A program made the translations under genes and the position numbers. 7,109 nucleotides of DNA from Victivallales bacterium (GTDB lineage Bacteria > Verrucomicrobiota > Lentisphaeria > Oligosphaerales > Oligosphaeraceae), in the NCBI GenBank assembly GCA_017615955.1, contig JAFZZD010000146.1:1-7109 (forward strand), in the 5' to 3' direction. The notes beneath the pieces are model-generated. The model had not been told where the DNA came from, ran no database searches, and saw only the letters and a list, made by a program, of their open reading frames with translations. Position 1 is the stretch's first letter, and the number at the start of each line of letters is the position of its first letter. Below, piece by piece: positions 6,401-7,109 of this stretch.

Positions 6401-6730
6401 CGAATATGCAAAGCCAGACTTCTCCTTGCCCGCCATTGGATGCCCGCCCACGAATACGCAATCCTTGGGGAGAAGCCTGCCAAGTTCCTTGCAGATGGCA
6501 GCCTTCATGCCGCAGGTGTCCACGACTATGGCGCCTGGCCTGATGGACTTGCCATATTCAGCCGCCCAGCCAGGCAGAGCCTCCTGGGGCAATGCCAGCA
6601 GAACCACGTCGCAATCGCCAAGTTCGGGCGCATCCTGCCTGTCAAAGCCATGGCATGAATACCCCGCCTCCAAAGCAGCCTTGTACAAGGAACCGCCAAT
6701 AAGGCCCATTCCGATTACTGCGACCTTCAT
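3479..6730 (-). CDS. tyrA-aroC-aroD-aroE: Tetrafunctional TyrA-AroC-AroD-AroE fusion protein
   Basis: One uninterrupted 1083-residue frame encodes four enzymes: prephenate dehydrogenase (about 1-250), chorismate synthase (about 268-592), type I 3-dehydroquinate dehydratase (about 597-822) and shikimate dehydrogenase (about 827-1083). These are the tyrosine-branch oxidation, step 7, step 3 and step 4. No domain is missing a core, and there is no stop or frameshift at the joins. Only the first join has a clear linker (about 248-270, polar, rich in Ala, Lys, Asn and Ser); the other two are nearly direct. There is no internal Met with a ribosome binding site at the AroC start (no Met between residues 242 and 291), which argues for translation as one chain. 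The start has GAGGTG (6737-6742) six bases upstream, and the Rossmann strand begins at residue 1. No signal peptide or membrane segment is seen, so it is expected to be cytosolic. It is first in the cluster, followed by aroKB and aroA, which supply the remaining steps. Details are in the domain entries. Confidence 0.95.
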   Translation of the reverse strand: MKVAVIGMGLIGGSLYKAALEAGYSCHGFDRQDAPELGDCDVVLLALPQEALPGWAAEYGKSIRPGAIVVDTCGMKAAICKELGRLLPKDCVFVGGHPMAGKEKSGFAYSEAGLFKGASMILTPSGDTPHSTLEFLEVFFGRLGFGKVLCTTPERHDAMIAYTSHLGHVIAAAYTQLPQSSEAGPYAAGSYANMTRIASMQPQVWEKLFSTNKDNLLPVLDGFIERMQAFRDMLANGETSSMQEFIAAGAASKAKDGFNHNASKQTVSNEGFGNYLKLDVFGASHAPGIGMSLRNFPGGVPLDLQELQAFLERRAPGRDKLSTQRKEADLPEFISGVDNGLTTGSTIVAQIRNSDTRPQDYGQERTVPRPGHADYPQWVQMGRIPTGGGANSGRMTAPMCIAGGICLQWLAKRNVQIQGRLVEVAGKSDGFEQSILDAKAAGDSVGGIIEVTATGLPAGLGGAMFQGLEGSLASALFGIPGVKGVEFGAGFASASMRGSQNNDAFVSTPEGIATRGNNHGGLLGGMTTGMPLVVRLAMKPTPSIFMEQDSVDLATGQPAKIQVQGRHDPCIARRAIPVAEALVAFTLADAMLAAEAQTPRICLTLTNATLQQDYADLAASRPFVDMAELRVDCLEKAELDNAHLFPQKTKLPVILTIRRSADGGAWTSDDTQRIGLFQRLLSEAPVPFAFVDFEGDFRIPQLEELARSRSTRIIRSQHSFDGPIKNVVAQCQALKGTSDDIPKLAFATPHCSDLTQLFRETADFTGFPHILCAMGAMGGASRILASRTHSMLTFTSPAHSIANMSAIGHFTPETLVRTYRFRSLTARTELYAVTGWPLGHTASPELNNSAFFAEAKDAVMVPIQAETAAEAIECAQVLAVRGMAVTIPHKENIMQFMSVIDETAQSIGAVNTVVRGPMGWHGYNTDAAGFTAALLDFLQVDSIAGRKVAILGAGGASRAVAYAIYKQGADACIFNKTLEKAQALAAKYGFKSAPLSAESLPLLQEYAGIIIQATSVGLKASSPADDPIPFYQFKGSETLYDLVYVPDVTPVMQRAQKAGCRVHSGMTMLIEQAKEQRRLYARF
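3482..4252 (-). other. aroE: AroE domain: shikimate dehydrogenase (residues ~827-1083 of the fusion)
   Basis: Reduces 3-dehydroshikimate to shikimate with NADPH. Motifs: YAVTGWPLGHTASPELNN (831-848), where the usual HSxSPxxHN reads HTASPxxNN; VTIPHKE (885-891; K890 is the catalytic Lys); GAVNTV (908-913; N911); GYNTDAAG (922-929; D926 is the catalytic Asp); GAGGASRA (952-959, nucleotide loop); NKT (975-977, where NADPH-specific enzymes usually have NRT); QATSVG (1012-1017); YDLVY (1040-1044); GMTMLIEQA (1065-1073). The protein stops about 11 residues after this last motif, so the usual final helix of stand-alone AroE is largely absent. The Lys-Asp pair is intact and activity is expected. Confidence 0.93.
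4265..4942 (-). other. aroD: AroD domain: type I 3-dehydroquinate dehydratase (residues ~597-822 of the fusion)
   Basis: Dehydrates 3-dehydroquinate to 3-dehydroshikimate through a Schiff base. Catalytic features of the class I TIM barrel are present in order: AELRVD (627-632; E628 and R630), TIR (656-658), VDFE (691-694), SQHSF (716-720; H718 is the general acid/base), PKLA (742-745; K743 is the Schiff-base Lys), and MGGASR (777-782; R782 binds the substrate carboxylate). In the last substrate loop, where E. coli has SAPGQ, this protein has SAIGH (805-809), so the usual substrate-contacting Gln is His809. The AroD-AroE order matches plant and chlamydial bifunctional enzymes and the C-terminal end of fungal AROM. 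Confidence 0.94.
4955..5929 (-). other. aroC: AroC domain: chorismate synthase (residues ~268-592 of the fusion)
   Basis: Converts EPSP to chorismate using reduced FMN, the last common step. Motifs in order: FGASHAPGIG (281-290; H285 is the first catalytic His, in place of the usual FGESHG), RRAPGRDKLSTQRKEAD (313-329), NSDTRPQDY (353-361), RPGHADYP (369-376; H372 is the second catalytic His), TGGGANSGRMTAP (386-398, where the E. coli type has RGGGRSSARET), MRGSQNND (496-503), NNHGGLLGG (517-525), KPTPSI (539-544), and GRHDPCIARRAIPVAEA (565-581; D568 is the catalytic Asp). The GGGxxSGRxTAP form looks like Clostridia-type chorismate synthases as I recall them, so it may be subfamily style rather than decay. 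About 325 residues against 361 in E. coli. Confidence 0.94.
5981..6730 (-). other. tyrA: TyrA domain: prephenate (or arogenate) dehydrogenase (residues ~1-250 of the fusion)
   Basis: Oxidative decarboxylation of prephenate to 4-hydroxyphenylpyruvate (or of arogenate to tyrosine). The Rossmann loop GMGLIGGS (7-14) is followed by D30 at the end of the second strand, which favours NAD. Further motifs are VDTCGMK (70-76), GGHPMAGKEKSG (95-106; H97 is the expected catalytic His), TSHLGH (163-168), and NMTRIASMQPQVW (193-205; R196 is expected to bind the substrate carboxylate). G74 stands where many TyrA proteins have Ser. The segment between the second strand and VVLLALP (31-42) is about 20 residues shorter than usual. 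There is no chorismate mutase domain and no ACT domain, so feedback control by tyrosine is not evident. Prephenate versus arogenate cannot be told from sequence alone. Confidence 0.92.
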
Positions 6731-6960
6731 ATATCACACCTCACTGATTGACATTTCAACACAGAGCAAGCACCCCTTTCAAGCCCCTTCGTGCGCGCGT
6801 ACATTGTATGGGTAACATCCCCCACCCACCATCCGCGACTAACATAACCTCGGAAATCCAGGTATGCAAGTGGGAAAACAAAGATGTATTCATTACTACA
6901 CATTTATAGGAAAGTTGCTATAAAAACCATATTTTTTTACTGTTCAGAACCCATCTTTAA
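6731..6960 (-). promoter_or_regulatory. Upstream region of the aro operon, with a weak promoter candidate
   Basis: No gene is visible here. Reading the minus strand, TTGCAT (6864-6869), 17 bases, then TATGTT (6841-6846) is a weak sigma-70-like pair that would give a leader of roughly 100 bases. An AT-rich block at 6895-6950 contains the inverted repeat TTTATAG/CTATAAA (6903-6909 and 6918-6924, 8-base spacer), a possible operator or alternative promoter. The leader shows no T-box or attenuator peptide that I can recognise. The ribosome binding site GAGGTG (6737-6742) closes the region. The promoter choice is uncertain. Confidence 0.3.
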
Positions 6961-7000
6961 CGCAGAGGCGCAGAGGCGCGGAGGCGCGGAGGCGCGGAGA
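6961..7000. repeat. Tandem array of five 8-bp units, CGCAGAGG type
   Basis: Five contiguous units: CGCAGAGG, CGCAGAGG, CGCGGAGG, CGCGGAGG, CGCGGAGA. The change from CGCAG to CGCGG occurs once and is shared by the last three units, as expected from unit duplication. Further degenerate pieces (GCAGAGGCGC at 7063-7072, GCGGAGGC at 7101-7108) follow. It resembles the short tandemly repeated sequences known between genes in cyanobacteria and other bacteria; no function is established. Confidence 0.9.
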
Positions 7001-7010
7001 TTACATTAAT

Positions 7011-7050
7011 CCACAGATTGTCGCAGATTGCCACAGATTGCCACAGATAA
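7011..7050. repeat. Tandem array of four 10-bp units, CCACAGATTG type
   Basis: Four contiguous units: CCACAGATTG, TCGCAGATTG, CCACAGATTG, CCACAGATAA. It is separated from the 8-bp array by the 10 bases TTACATTAAT and shares the CGCAGA core with it. The unit length is close to one DNA helical turn. The rest of the window (7051-7109) holds only degenerate relatives such as GCGCAGATTT (7080-7089) and no gene; the arrangement may continue beyond the window. Confidence 0.88.
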
Positions 7051-7109
7051 TCGTATGGCTTTGCAGAGGCGCTGAAGCAGCGCAGATTTCCATTTTTGCG
7101 GCGGAGGCA

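Noticed and set aside
5951..6815. Plus-strand frames of 235 and about 197 codons opposite the TyrA domain
   Set aside because: They mirror the conserved TyrA coding frame, and their translations resemble no family.
6731..6870. T-box or aromatic amino-acid leader peptide in the operon leader
   Set aside because: No T-box consensus sequence, terminator/antiterminator pair or short Tyr/Phe/Trp-rich frame could be found.
6961..7050. CRISPR array
   Set aside because: The units are 8 and 10 bp and directly contiguous, without spacers; no cas gene is present.

Overview
The window carries a compact aromatic amino-acid biosynthesis locus. Three minus-strand genes encode steps 2 to 7 of the shikimate pathway plus the tyrosine-branch dehydrogenase in only three polypeptides. 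In transcription order they are a 1083-residue four-domain protein (prephenate dehydrogenase, chorismate synthase, type I 3-dehydroquinate dehydratase, shikimate dehydrogenase; 6730 to 3479), a shikimate kinase/3-dehydroquinate synthase fusion (3365 to 1983), and EPSP synthase (1925 to 786). DAHP synthase, chorismate mutase and the aromatic aminotransferases are not in the window.

The left end (1-690, plus strand) is the 3' part of a type IV pilin-like/pseudopilin protein of the H-X9-DG kind. Its N-terminal prepilin signal lies just outside the window. This gene and the aro cluster converge on a strong hairpin (739-787) that can serve as a terminator from both sides. A multibranched palindromic element (3393-3465) separates the first two aro genes. 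A 10-bp hairpin (1944-1966) lies just before the aroA ribosome binding site. The right end (6731-7109) has no gene: it holds the AT-rich upstream region of the operon and, at 6961-7050, two adjacent short tandem arrays with units of 8 bp and 10 bp.

The pilin-like gene with the LPALSKAR segment is typical of the large pseudopilin families of Lentisphaerota, Kiritimatiellota, Planctomycetota and relatives. Together with the AroKB fusion, this points to a PVC-group bacterium, most likely Lentisphaerota/Victivallia-like. That placement is an inference from family style, not from a marker gene.

The standout feature is the TyrA-AroC-AroD-AroE fusion. The AroD-AroE pair is known from plants and chlamydiae, and the fungal AROM pentafunctional protein ends in AroD-AroE, but I do not know of TyrA or chorismate synthase being fused in front of them. 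Several domains are shorter than usual and carry substitutions at family motifs, which gives the system a reduced, fused character while the main catalytic residues are kept.
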